From positions 7,936,001 through 8,000,000 of the forward strand of contig OZ059897.1 in the NCBI GenBank assembly GCA_964057225.1: 64,000 nt of DNA. Direction: 5' to 3'. The notes beneath the pieces are model-generated. The model was not told where the DNA came from and did not search any database. It was given only the letters and a program-made list of their open reading frames with translations. Shown here one piece after another: positions 23,841 to 34,739 of this stretch. The translations under genes were made by a program, and so were the position numbers. Within the stretch, counting starts at the first letter, position 1. Every line of letters starts with the position of its first letter. Source of the stretch: Auanema rhodensis (Eukaryota; Nematoda; Chromadorea; Rhabditida; Rhabditidae).

Positions 23841-26658
23841 ATGCCTTCTATATCAATTCATGTACTATCTATTGCGCTTTGTATGTCATCGGGATTTCAA
23901 CAAGGATATATTGCTTCTGTATTAAATCAACCATATATACAAATTGAACGGTTTATCAACGAATCATGGGTTGAAAGAACTGGCAATTCATTTTCTGATA
24001 GAACAATCGTAAGTTTTAACTTTATTTGGATAACTGTTGACTCATGATTACAGGACATTCTTTGGTCTTTACTGAATGTTACCTATCCAATTGCTACCAT
24101 TTTTGGTTCGTTTTTTTTTAACTTTGATCACATCAGTCGGACGTTAAAACATGGATTGCGTTATAGGTCAATTTCTCGCCGCTTATATGTGCAAATCACT
24201 TGGACGAAAGAAAACAGCCTTAATAGCGTCGTTCCTCTATATTCCTGGAACTTTGATATCATGTGCTTCAAAGTGGACAGGAAACTACTTTGAACTATTA
24301 TACGTTGGACGAATAATATGGTATTTTCCAAGAAGATATGTATAATTTGCTAAAACATATCTTCACAGGTCCCTAGCTAATGGAGTGAATACAGTTAATG
24401 CTACTGTGTGGATTGTGGAATGTGCTCCACCAAGAATAAGAGGACGTATGGCTGCTATGCAAGAATTTTTCATGGCCTGTGGTTAGTAAAATATACAATT
24501 TATATTATAAGTTACTATATGAATATATGGAGAAGACTATTTTAATTAAAATAGAAAACAAAACTTAGAAAAACTTCCATGTTAACTATTTCTTTTAAAA
24601 TAAATAAGTGCATTTCCACTTGACGTGACCTTCATATAGTTCACGCGTGCTTGATGTGCATGCCCGTCTAAACCAAATATGTCTGATGGAGTTGTTCGTT
24701 CGTTAGATTGATTTTTGACAAAAATCGAAAAACATTGTTTTGCAATAGAAACTTTATAATTTGGAAATTTTGAAACGTATTTTAGCTTTATAACCACATT
24801 TTTCATTTTTTTTTCATTTTAGGGTCTCTTCTGACACAAGCCGCTGGAGTTCCGTTTTCTTCCGAAAATAGTTGGCCACTAGTATTTCTTCCTAATTTGG
24901 TTGTAGTTATAATTTCTCTGGGCCTATTTGCTTTTGTTTATGAGTCTCCTCAGTTTATAATGGAAAAATATGGAGATGAAGAAAAGGTGGGCAAGCTTTA
25001 CTATCTCCTATCCAACTGAATAGCATTGTGTCCTTTAAGGCTCGTAAAGCATTAGCTTCTTATCACGGTGTATCACCAGATCATCAGTCAGTAGAAGCAG
25101 AAATGAGAATTTGTGAGGAAGCTGTCAAGAAAAGGGACGATAAGAAGACTCCACAGGTAAAGCAGCAATACTATGATCTGGACTGAATTTGACTGTTCAT
25201 AGGCTGGTCTTGAAGTAAATCATAGTGGAACTGCTATCCTTTTCAAGCCATGGGTAGCTAAAGATCCTGTTTCCCAACTTATTCGTTACTGTGCCTGGTT
25301 AGGTGTGATGGTTAAGGTGAATATCTCTGATTTCTTATCGATCATGAAACTAGTGAAATTCAGATTGCCTATGTCTTCACAGGAGCCCGAACTCTACGCT
25401 CTTACAGTACATTTATCCTTCATGGAATGAGTGGATGGTCATACGATAATGCATTATTATGCTCAGTCATTGTTGGTAAGTTTTCAATCTAACAAGCTGA
25501 AATGTTGCAACAAAGCTTGATACAGAGAGATCAATTGCTGAAACGTTGCAATAAATCTTGAAACATTGAGATCAATCGCTAAAGATATGTTCATTACAGG
25601 ATTAGTTCGTCTTCCAATTACATTACTGCCTGTATTCTTAGTGGATAGAATCGGAAGACGACCTCTTCTCATCTATTCCACATTCATCTCATTCATATCC
25701 CTTGCTACGATGATGTTGGGTATTGATCTTGGAGGACAATGGAAGGTTTGTTATCATTTTCATTTACAAAATTCCGAAGATTAACATTTTTGAATAATCC
25801 GTTACTCAATATTCTTTCCTCTTATCAACGTTTGAACGTAACTAACCTCTGATCATAACATGAAAATAGAATTATTTTTTGTTTGTTCTCGGTACAAAGT
25901 GAACTGAAATAAGGAAAAAACTTCCAAAATTGTTTCCTCTTCAAATTATTTCATTTTTCTTTAAGATCAATATTTTTTCTTAAGATTGCAACACTCACTG
26001 GTCTCTTCGCACTTCTTCTCATTAATGCTTGTGGCATAGGATCAGTTTCAAGATTTTATTCAGCTGAGGTATGGTTTTCATTTCATAAAACAAGAATCTT
26101 GTTTGAATTTCATCTTCAATGACATACTTTTCAGTTAGTGCCACGTAATCTTCTTTTGTCTTCCGTCTCATCTTTAGCCATGTTTGAAGCTTTAACTAAG
26201 ATTGCCATTGAATTTGCCTTCTATCCATTAGCTAACGTGGTAAGATATACAAGTAATTATTTTATAAAAGTAAAAATAAGCTTATTTGGCTATTTGCCTA
26301 ACTCATCGCATTCGAGAAAATGTTGGCAACATCACATCATTAATGAGTTATCATCTTAATAGGGATTACCTTAGGCTATTTGATATACATTACAATGATT
26401 AAGAAATATATTTCAATGTTTTTTCAATTCTATATTTCAAATTATGTTTTTCTAGATTGGAGCATCATCTCTTCTGATGTTCATGATACCCACTGCTATA
26501 TTCATGGTCTTAATTTGGTATGCATGTCCTGAAACAAGTCGAAAGACAGTTAATGAAGTCAGTTTAACTATATTAAAATCTGATACATCTTTTTATTTTT
26601 ACAGGTTTTAAATGAAGTAGCTGAACGAAAGAAGATGAAGGTTTCATTCCCCATGTAA
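23841..26658 (+). CDS. Sugar-porter family MFS transporter (SLC2-like)
   Basis: Thirteen exons give 494 residues: 23841-24008, 24054-24105, 24167-24320, 24369-24481, 24823-24986, 25040-25156, 25203-25316, 25364-25475, 25600-25745, 25985-26068, 26135-26239, 26456-26557 and 26605-26658. All phases agree. Family marks are a first membrane span with GFQQGY, the loop LGRKK, 'ECAPPRIRGRMAA' after span 4, DRIGRRP in the second half, and PETSRKTVNEV near the C-terminus, the counterpart of the PET-K-G signature. It should be a 12-span plasma-membrane carrier of hexose or a related solute; the substrate cannot be told. An acceptor-like TTTTACAG ends at 23838, two bases before the ATG. Most introns are 45-53 nt and the longest is 341 nt. 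Confidence 0.9.
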
Positions 26659-27585
26659 AATTCAGAAGAATTCATTGCACGTCTCCTTATACGAGTAGCA
26701 ACTTATGCTTAATTCCAAATATAGAGATATTCTCTAAATCATATATAAAAAGATGTAAATTTTCAAATTCATTATGTTAGTCTATGATTTGAAGTTACAA
26801 CGGGTTAGCAATAATCTTGAATATATTATATTCATCCAAATATATGTACTTTATAACATTTCAATATTATTTATATCTTTTTAAATTCACAAAGATATAT
26901 TGCTCATTGTTATTTTATGTTTTAGTCAAAAACAAATATTAAATTATTTTTTATTACTTGTAATTTTATTTTATTATAAACTTGTAAAATTCTGAACTCC
27001 ATAGCACCAACAATAAAACAATCATAGTTAAACTATGGAAAATAATTCTAAAGGATAATTTTTCTGTCATCATTGAGTATAAATGAATATTATAATTTAT
27101 AAAAGAATAGTTGATACGCTTGGTTATATAATTATGAGTTTGTATTATAATTTTCGTTAGTTCATCTAAGCCATATCATCTTTTTACATACATCATCATG
27201 TAATTACAGAATAAATTCTCAGGGCATAATTTTATGATTTCACAAAAAAAGTTTTTTGCACCTCTTGTGAATAATAATTTGAAAATAAAAAATAACGTCT
27301 ATTCTTGATGTTAAGATAGAAAAAACTACGGTATATTTAACTTAAAAATCAGTTCAATTTCAAGAAACTTTGGTATGCACGTTGTTTACAGATAAATTGT
27401 GCGCTTCTTGCAATTATGCTTGAAAATAAATAAACCATATCGGTTCAAATTCCAATATTTTTGAAGTTTCTTAAAGTGTTTCATGATGATTTTTGTTTAT
27501 TTATTTTTTGTAGCTGGCTTCTTATAATCCTTCTCGTAACAACTCAGAAGGGGTTTGTTCCCTTACAAATAGTAGTGAAGAAGGT

Positions 27586-28324
27586 ATGGCTGGTTTAAAC
27601 GAAAGAGCCCATCGGTATCCTTATTGTGTTGTGTGGACTCCATTACCTTTTATATCGTAGGAATAAAAATTTCTGTTCCTTCTATTCCTCTAATTTGTAT
27701 TTATAGATGGTTCATTCCCGTAATTGGACATTTGGGTATTGCAACAAGCAGAGGTGTTGTGAGAGATTTCGGTGGAAGTTGTTATGTTGCAGTAAGTTTT
27801 ACAAATATCATAATATAATTAGTTGATATTGTTTTCAACGAGATGTGTTTTAGGAAGATAACATGACTTTTGGTTGGCCAACAAAAATTTGGCAGTTAGA
27901 TCCTGCAATTGTGGCTGGAGGTGAAGAAACTTACGACAGAAGTGTCAAGGAAGCTTCTGATGAATATAGATCTCGCATGGTAAATGTTTATAATTAAATA
28001 TAATTTTTTTTAATTGTATGTTCGTACTTGCAGAATTTTTTAAAATTTTTATTTATTCGATTTTAGCATAATTTATTCTGTGATAATTGTCACTCCCATG
28101 TTGCGTTAGCTTTGAATCTCATGAAATATAAGGGTAGAACTGATTGGAACATGGTGAATGTAGCTTGGTATATCACTTTACAAGGAAAATATTTAGGGTA
28201 TAATTAGTTCTTTGGTCAATATAAATGTTTTTTTTTTAGATTTTTGGGTTTCCTTAAACAGTGGGGTCCTCTATTCATTGTTCTTGTGATTTCGGCTGTT
28301 ATATGGCTCCCATTATATTTGTAA
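27586..28324 (+). CDS. TMEM222: TMEM222 homologue
   Basis: Five exons (27586-27656, 27707-27791, 27854-27979, 28067-28197, 28240-28324) give 165 residues. The conserved block PYCVVWTPLP, then 'IGHLGIATSRGVVRDFGG', 'EDNMTFGWPTKIWQLDP', 'HNLFCDNCHSHVALALNLM' and a GKY motif before the last hydrophobic stretch match the TMEM222/DUF778 family closely. The family includes plant RTE1-type proteins of Golgi/ER membranes; its animal role is poorly known. The exon 4 donor was set at 28198 because an earlier GT gives an immediate stop, and this choice also restores GKY. The start is the first ATG, but the frame stays open back to an acceptor ending at about 27511, so a further upstream exon is possible. 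Confidence 0.92.
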
Positions 28325-28626
28325 ATATATATATATATATATATTACAGGATTATATCATTGTATATATTAATATTATTTGAACTTTTCATGTGTTCATC
28401 ATGATAATTACGTAAATCTTGTCAGTTATAAGCATTGTGCTATACGTTTCACTTTTCATAACAAAGTTGTGTGAAAAAGAAAGCCCCTTGGCGGGTCAAT
28501 TGGTTATTCATATATCGGATTTAATCTAAATTTTTATTTTCTTCGAAGTATTAATGATTTACGGTTGATACCACGTTTACTATATCTGATATTCATTCTT
28601 ATTTATTTTTTTAAATGATTTTGTAG
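28325..28626 (+). promoter_or_regulatory. Compact TMEM222-SNRPA1 spacer with promoter-like boxes
   Basis: 300 bp. A TTGGCGGG box and an inverted CCAAT box (ATTGG) lie close together at 28488-28503 and look like a promoter for SNRPA1. An acceptor-like TTTTGTAG touches the ATG at 28627. No AATAAA for the upstream gene was seen. A short (AT)n lies at 28325-28346. Confidence 0.45.
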
Positions 28627-29709
28627 ATGGTTCGCTTAACGGCTGAGCTGATTGATGACGCTCCTCAATATATCAACACCATTAAGGATCGAGAGCTGAA
28701 TCTGCGAGGATGCAAGCTTCCTGTCATCGAGAACATGGGAGTTACCAGAGTAAGGATATGACTTTATTATATTTATCTAAATTATTAAACTTTAGGACCA
28801 ATTTGATGTAATTGATCTTACTGACAATGATATCAAGAAATTGGACAATTTTCCTGTTTTGAAAAGATTGAGTACCTTATACTTTCACAATAACCGTGTC
28901 CAGTATGTGCTTCATTAACAATATAAAAACATTTTTTTTTATTTCAGATTTGTACAACCAGATATTGGAGACATGATTCCTAACTTGAAAACCTTGGCTT
29001 TGACCAATAATAATCTATGTGAATTAGGTGATATTGATCCTCTTGCTGGCTGTAAGAAACTCGAATATGTAACGTAAGTGTTTATAACTGAATTCCTTTT
29101 GTTCATTTTTCATCTATTCAAGTTTTATTGGAAACCCAATCGTACATAAACAGCATTATCGTGAATACGTGATATTCAAACTTCCCAAAGTTCGCGTAAT
29201 TGACTATAAAAGAGTTCGTTTATCTGTAAGTTAAACTATATATTGTTGTTTGATAAATTAATCGTTGTAGGAAAGGCAAACCGCCAAGAGACTCTTCAGG
29301 GGTAAAAAGGGAGAGAAAAATCTCAATGCTATCAACAGATCTGCTGCTCCTGTCGTTGAAGAGAATTATAATGAAAAGGAAAATGGTAACACTAGATCAG
29401 CGGCAAATCTTACTGATGAAGACCGCAAAAAGATTCAGGTAAGAGTATACATGTCAAGGTACATGAATCATTTTTCTCGTTTACAGGAAGCAATTGCAAA
29501 TACCAAATCACTTCAAGAAGTTGAGTATCTTAACTCTATTCTTGCTTCCGGTAAAGTTCCTGAGAAAGGCTGGAATCGGTCTCTCGATCTCGTAACCGAG
29601 ACTGCAAAAGAAAATAAGGAAGGGTACGTTCATTTTTATATTTTCGAAGCTAAGTTAAACTTCATTGTTCAGGTTCCAAGCTGAAAATGAAGAGATGGAA
29701 ACTGAGTAA
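28627..29709 (+). CDS. SNRPA1: U2 snRNP protein A' (leucine-rich repeat)
   Basis: Seven exons (28627-28749, 28796-28902, 28948-29073, 29123-29225, 29271-29438, 29487-29633 with true end at 29623, and 29673-29709) give 266 residues, close to the human length. U2A' is a nuclear spliceosome protein that binds U2 snRNA with U2B''. It opens MVRLTAELI; leucine-rich repeats follow (LNLRGCKLPVIENMG, IDLTDNDIKKLDNFP, TLALTNNNLCELGD), then GNPIVHKQHYREYVI and VRVIDYKRVRLSERQ, all typical of U2A'. The acidic C-terminal tail also fits. The sixth exon ends at 29623, fixed by frame, and its intron is 49 nt. All introns are 45-49 nt. Confidence 0.96.
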
Positions 29710-30648
29710 TGAATGAAACAGGCGAATTGAGTAATATGGAAGCTAATTGTTTAATATAAGTTTGTTACTTTTTTGATTTCTCTTCCTGATTCTTTGGTCT
29801 CATGGAACACTTCTGTTGTTATTTATCTCTTATCTTTTTCGAAATTGTTTCTTCGATATAAATATGTCTAAGCGTTCTTATTTGTTTAATTCTTTACTCA
29901 GAATACAGACCATTACTCTGAATATCAGATATGATAGGAAATGCTTTATTAACAAACTTTATAACATAGTAGGATAGTTGAGAAGAACTTGTATGATGGT
30001 CATCACAGTTTTTGTTATCAGTGCAAAAGTATTTATCCCTCTCTTGGGATTTATAAGAACTCTGGTTATCCTTCGGCTAATTAGTTCTATGATTTCAGTT
30101 GTTTTCAGTATGTTTCAATAACTTTTCTAAAACTTAATGTTAAGAATCTGAACTAGTCAGCTGAGCAGATTTTTCTGAAGACACAGTCCGACTGACTGTC
30201 TAAATCAACCGGGTAAACGTCAGTTGATAATCCTCAAAGTATAAAGTTTTGTTTATATCATCTGGTTGATTTTGAATCGTAAGCTGCTTTTAAACAGCTC
30301 AAGTTTGAGTCGTGCACCAGGACTAATGAGAAATCGAGTTAGTCCTTCTGGATCGCAAATTGTCAAAGATTTCGAGGAGATTGTTTTTTTAACGGTATAC
30401 CTACACATACCAACTTTCAACATTAACAATTTGAGTTCTTGTTTCTTTTTAAGAGAAATGTTTAAAGTTAAATGCAGAAATGTTCTGAATTTGTTCTGCA
30501 AAATCAAAGAAACATCATGTTGAGCTGAACACCATTAGGCTGAAATCCGATAAGGTATTCCCAACGATGACGATGATGTTTATGATATCTCAGTGGCTGA
30601 TGACATCATCAATATAATTATATCATTAAAAACATTTATACATTTCAA

Positions 30649-30691
<43 letters not shown>

Positions 30692-32087
30692 TATTCTACA
30701 TTTTATATGGAGCCTACGATGAAGTTAGTATACTTCCATTTGTTCCTATTCATGTCCGGAACATGTAAATTGTACTTTAGTCGATGAAATTATCTTTATT
30801 CATCAAATCTTGACAAATAAGGTACGATGAAAAGCAGAATGATAATTTCAATATCACGGAAGCTGTATTCAAACATGGTCAAACGCATGTTCGTTCCGGT
30901 ATTTTATATCTTGAAAAGGAGTACAGATGAACGTAGTCGGCTGATTGTAACGTCCTTAACAATGTTCTTCGAATATACGCATCATTGTCATCTATAGTTA
31001 CCATCTTTTCTACAAAATTTTTAATGGTATTTTCTTTCCGTGTACGATAGATGATGAGGTTGTGGTAGCGGATGCTTGTGCTCGAGATTCTATTGATGTG
31101 AACAGTTTTCGCTGATTTTTGAATTTTCAACCAGATATAGAAGACCATTATTTGGAGTGAGCCATAATTATTCCGAATGAGAATAAGATGATAACAAAGT
31201 TTTTGCTACAATTTTGAGGAAATTTTGAAACTTGTTCGCTTGGAACGGATTTAATTATACTAATTATAATTCTGACTGTGTTGACTACGATTCTGAAGTT
31301 GATCTGTATAATCAGGAGAAAAGTATTCTGAAAGAAACCGAGGTAGTAATCATTTTAGATTCATGTGAATTTACTTTATATAATCTATATATTACATATA
31401 TGGAAGATATTATTTTCTAATATCTTCTATTTCATTATAGTTTATGATTACAGAATTGAAATGTGAACTTATTAACTTTATTAGTCTCATTGAATTGAAC
31501 ACAAAGAAAATTGTGATTTGATGGGACACTTTAGAATTAGAGAAATATGTTCTCCATTATTATAAAACTGATTGTCAACTCTATCATCTGAAGCTGAAAT
31601 GAGGTCACAAGTATAGCGAACTAAGCAACGGAGACTCGGGCCCATCGTGATCAAAACAGTAAAATATGGGAAAAAATTAATGAAATAGGGAAAAATTGGA
31701 TGATAGAAGAGAGAAAGAAAGAGAGAGAAAATAGAAAAAAATGTAGAAATAGAGGTTGCATGAAGAAAAATTTAAAGAATGAAAGATTAAAACGAGAATT
31801 TCTCATGTCCATTTGCGTATATATGGAAAAAGGCTAAGATAATAGTAAGCTATTTGTTCATATAATGAAATTTACATCATCATGAAACTGGATTATAACA
31901 AAAAAAAACTATCGAAAAGTTAAGTAAGGAAATATACAACAATTGGGTGTGAAAATTATATTAATAATATACGTATAATCATAAAAATACAGACAAATAA
32001 TGACTTCAGATCTAGACAGTAGTGGATACAACAGTTGAGGAAAGAATGATAAGAGATTCTGAATAGAAAGAAAGTATAGAAAAGAGA

Positions 32088-32142
<55 letters not shown>

Positions 32143-32616
32143 GGAGAGAGGGAGAGATCACTAAAAGTTTGGTTCAAAAAATGAGTACAAGATAAAACCA
32201 ACACGGTTCTGGACTCGTTCAACTTCGCACTAACATATCTAATAATAAATAATATATCTTTTTCCGATAGAAGTTCTCCAAAAAAAAAACAATAAAACAT
32301 GAATCTTTTCTTTTTGGAAATGAAATGACTATCACTTCACAGAAGTTCTAGGACATCTAACTTAATAATATAATATTACAATTTGTGATTATGATTGTGA
32401 TGATGATCAATGATAGTATTAAACAATTATAGGTATAAGATATTCAACGATGGACAACGAGAAAGAGTGATTATGGGTGATGCCGGTGATGGTGCTGGGA
32501 GGGGGTTTTGAAGCATAGATGACCTAAAAAGGCACATGATGGCGCTTAGAGAGCTGCATCTGTCTGTCAGTCTATCTGCCGAAGTTGTCAGATAGTCTGC
32601 ACATAACGATTTAAGC
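29710..32616. other. Non-coding, microsatellite-bearing interval
   Basis: AT-rich. It contains (AT)n at about 30650-30684 and a long GA tract at about 32082-32157. Some short open frames (30266-30523, 31232-31420) lack recognisable features. No gene is called. Confidence 0.55.
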
Positions 32617-34379
32617 CTATCTAGTGCAGCAGAATTCTTGTAGTACTTCGTCAGAACATCCACCTTGCTGGCAGCACATCTCCGTGATTGTCGGTCCCCG
32701 CTTCTGTACCGATCCATCTGAAAGAAGATGAGCATTAGTACACTGGTCAACAACAGAACATTAGCATCTTTAGTGATATTATGAAAATCAAAATGTTTGT
32801 TAATCATGTTGCTGTGTTTTTTCTTGTTTTATAACTGCAACTTTGTGAATAGAAATGAAACAAATATATTTTAATGACCGGAATTGACTCATGGGATTTG
32901 ATAGGACAAAAGATGAATTCAAATGATGAGCACCCTGTCTATTTGCTCTTGTTGTCATGACAGAATGTGATAATTGGTATAAAGAACATGTTACTTAAAC
33001 GAAAACTATATACATACAGATGTATATATATATATATATATGTTTCATTTATAATCTAAAACTTGTAATCATCTCATCAAGCTTCTCTGAGAACTTTTAA
33101 AATCTTATTTTCACATATGTATATGTATAACAACATCTGCAACATTCTTTCATTATTCTATGTAAGTTATGATTTGCGTATAAGCTAAAAAAAGAAAAAA
33201 TCATAAACTAAGAATAGATTTTCAACATTCATTAATGATATTTTAAGTTAATTAGGATAACCTAATGAACTAATTAATGTTGACTTTTCATATGCTGCTG
33301 ACAACAAAAATTTTCGTATTCAAATTTCACGCGAAAGTCACGTAAGTAATGATCTAAAAACGTCATTTAGATCTCTAAATATAGCAGGGAACGGTTGTGT
33401 TTTTTAAATTCAAAAAATTCACACTAGCTCACACGCTTAGATACTCACACACTCATTCATTCAATTATTTTCGACGTCTCCTTTCTGTCTACGTAACCTG
33501 AGTGAAACTCTCAATCAAATGTTTTCTACGTCTCTAATCATACATACTTAGATTATAGATATATCCATAGACATATATTCATACATATGTATATAGATAG
33601 ACATATAAGTATATAGATAGACGTTTTTCTTTGTTGAAATTTAATAAAGAGTGAGTATTTTATAATTATATGGTCGTCAGCTGTAAAAGGTGTATCGCAA
33701 ATTAGTTTCATTTCAATACTTGATTATCACAAATTGTTAGCCTGATACATATGTTTGTATGTTGTTTCTCAGGAACTTTTGAGATGAAAGATATGAATAA
33801 GTGGATCTTTAAAGACAAAACATTAGATGTGAACGTATATTTTTGGTGCTGGATCTCAATTAAGTAAGAAATTTAAAAATTACCTCGTTTGCGAGCTAGC
33901 TTTACAATACTGGCATCAAGAGGCTTGAAGCATCCCCTGCAACGTGTATGAAGAGTCTTGAATATCATCTCTCCGCAGATTCGTTGGGTTCTCCGGCGCA
34001 TGCGGTCGAAGAAGTGATGGCTCATATCGTTACCTTCGTCAGAAGTCATATCTTCCTTTGACAGATGATGGGACTGTTCGTCTGTATGCACAGGTTGATG
34101 ATGATTTTTCAATTCATCAGTCTCGGCAGGACGATGTTGAAAGATAGGTTGAGGACGTTGTAAACGAGGATAATGATGCCCTTCTGAGGATGAGCTGTCC
34201 GACGAGGGTAACATTAAAAATTCTGATCCTGCTGGTCGCTGTGGAAGTTCATATCCCATAAAGTCGAAAAGATCCTCATCGCTGGTGTCAAACTCATTCA
34301 TAGATTGAACTGGTGTTACTATCATTAATACTGTCAGCTTCGAAATGATGAATATCAGAAAATGACGACTGAAACTCAT
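32617..34379 (-). CDS. Insulin-like prohormone
   Basis: Two exons, 34379-33884 and 32717-32617, joined in phase 1 across a 1,166-nt intron, give 198 residues. A signal peptide opens the protein, followed by a long acidic, Ser/His-rich propeptide of about 100 residues. The B-chain then reads RICGEMIFKTLHTRC (CX11C, the insulin B spacing) with an extra Cys in RGCF. A connecting stretch ends in the dibasic site KR at GSVQKR, and the A-chain has CCQQGGC then FCC before the stop. Extra Cys in both chains implies a fourth disulfide, as known in nematode beta-class and some molluscan insulins. The A-chain CC-X4-C spacing is one residue longer than the usual CC-X3-C. An intron between the B and A chains is also typical. 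It should be a secreted hormone acting on an insulin-type receptor. Confidence 0.88.
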
Positions 34380-34589
34380 CCTGGATTCTAATAGTAGATG
34401 ATAGACGAAATTCGGAGTACAAAAGAGTTAGAGCAGTATAAGCGATGGCAAATTTAGAAGTAAGCAAAATTAAATAATATTTTGACTTCAACTGTAGATA
34501 TAGCCGTTGAACGACTCAAGTGATTGATACAAACGAATGTGATGATTCTGGACCGTCGTTGTCAGAAAGCTCGTTGGGCGGGCAGTAAT

Positions 34590-34735
34590 ATACAGAGGGG
34601 CGAAGCACTGGCTCTGCCACGCGACTTATAAGGCTAAGAAATGGGCGGAGTCTTGGAGGCCGGCTGTTACCCGGTGGGAGCCAATTAGACGGCCCGAACG
34701 ACGAGCACTCGGAGAAAAAGCTTAACAAAAGGGCG
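34590..34735 (-). promoter_or_regulatory. Promoter of the insulin-like gene
   Basis: A GC-rich island in AT-rich surroundings. Read on the minus strand it has a TATAAG box at 34630-34625, a GC box (GGGCGG on plus, 34643-34648) and a CCAAT/ATTGG box at 34681-34685, spaced as in a Pol II core promoter. This predicts transcription starting near 34595 and a 5' UTR of about 215 nt. Confidence 0.6.
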
Positions 34736-34739
34736 GCAA

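Noticed and set aside
30266..30523. 85-residue plus-strand frame with splice-like sites
   Set aside because: Joining at the apparent GT/AG sites leads straight to a stop, and an opposite-strand frame of the same length overlaps it.
31232..31530. Possible two-exon gene encoding an Asn/Tyr/Asp-rich peptide
   Set aside because: A GT-AG junction at about 31341/31440 can be drawn, but there is no recognisable domain, no clear start and no support from either flank.
31956..32300. 114-residue minus-strand frame
   Set aside because: Mostly translation of a (GA)n microsatellite as Ser-Leu repeats.
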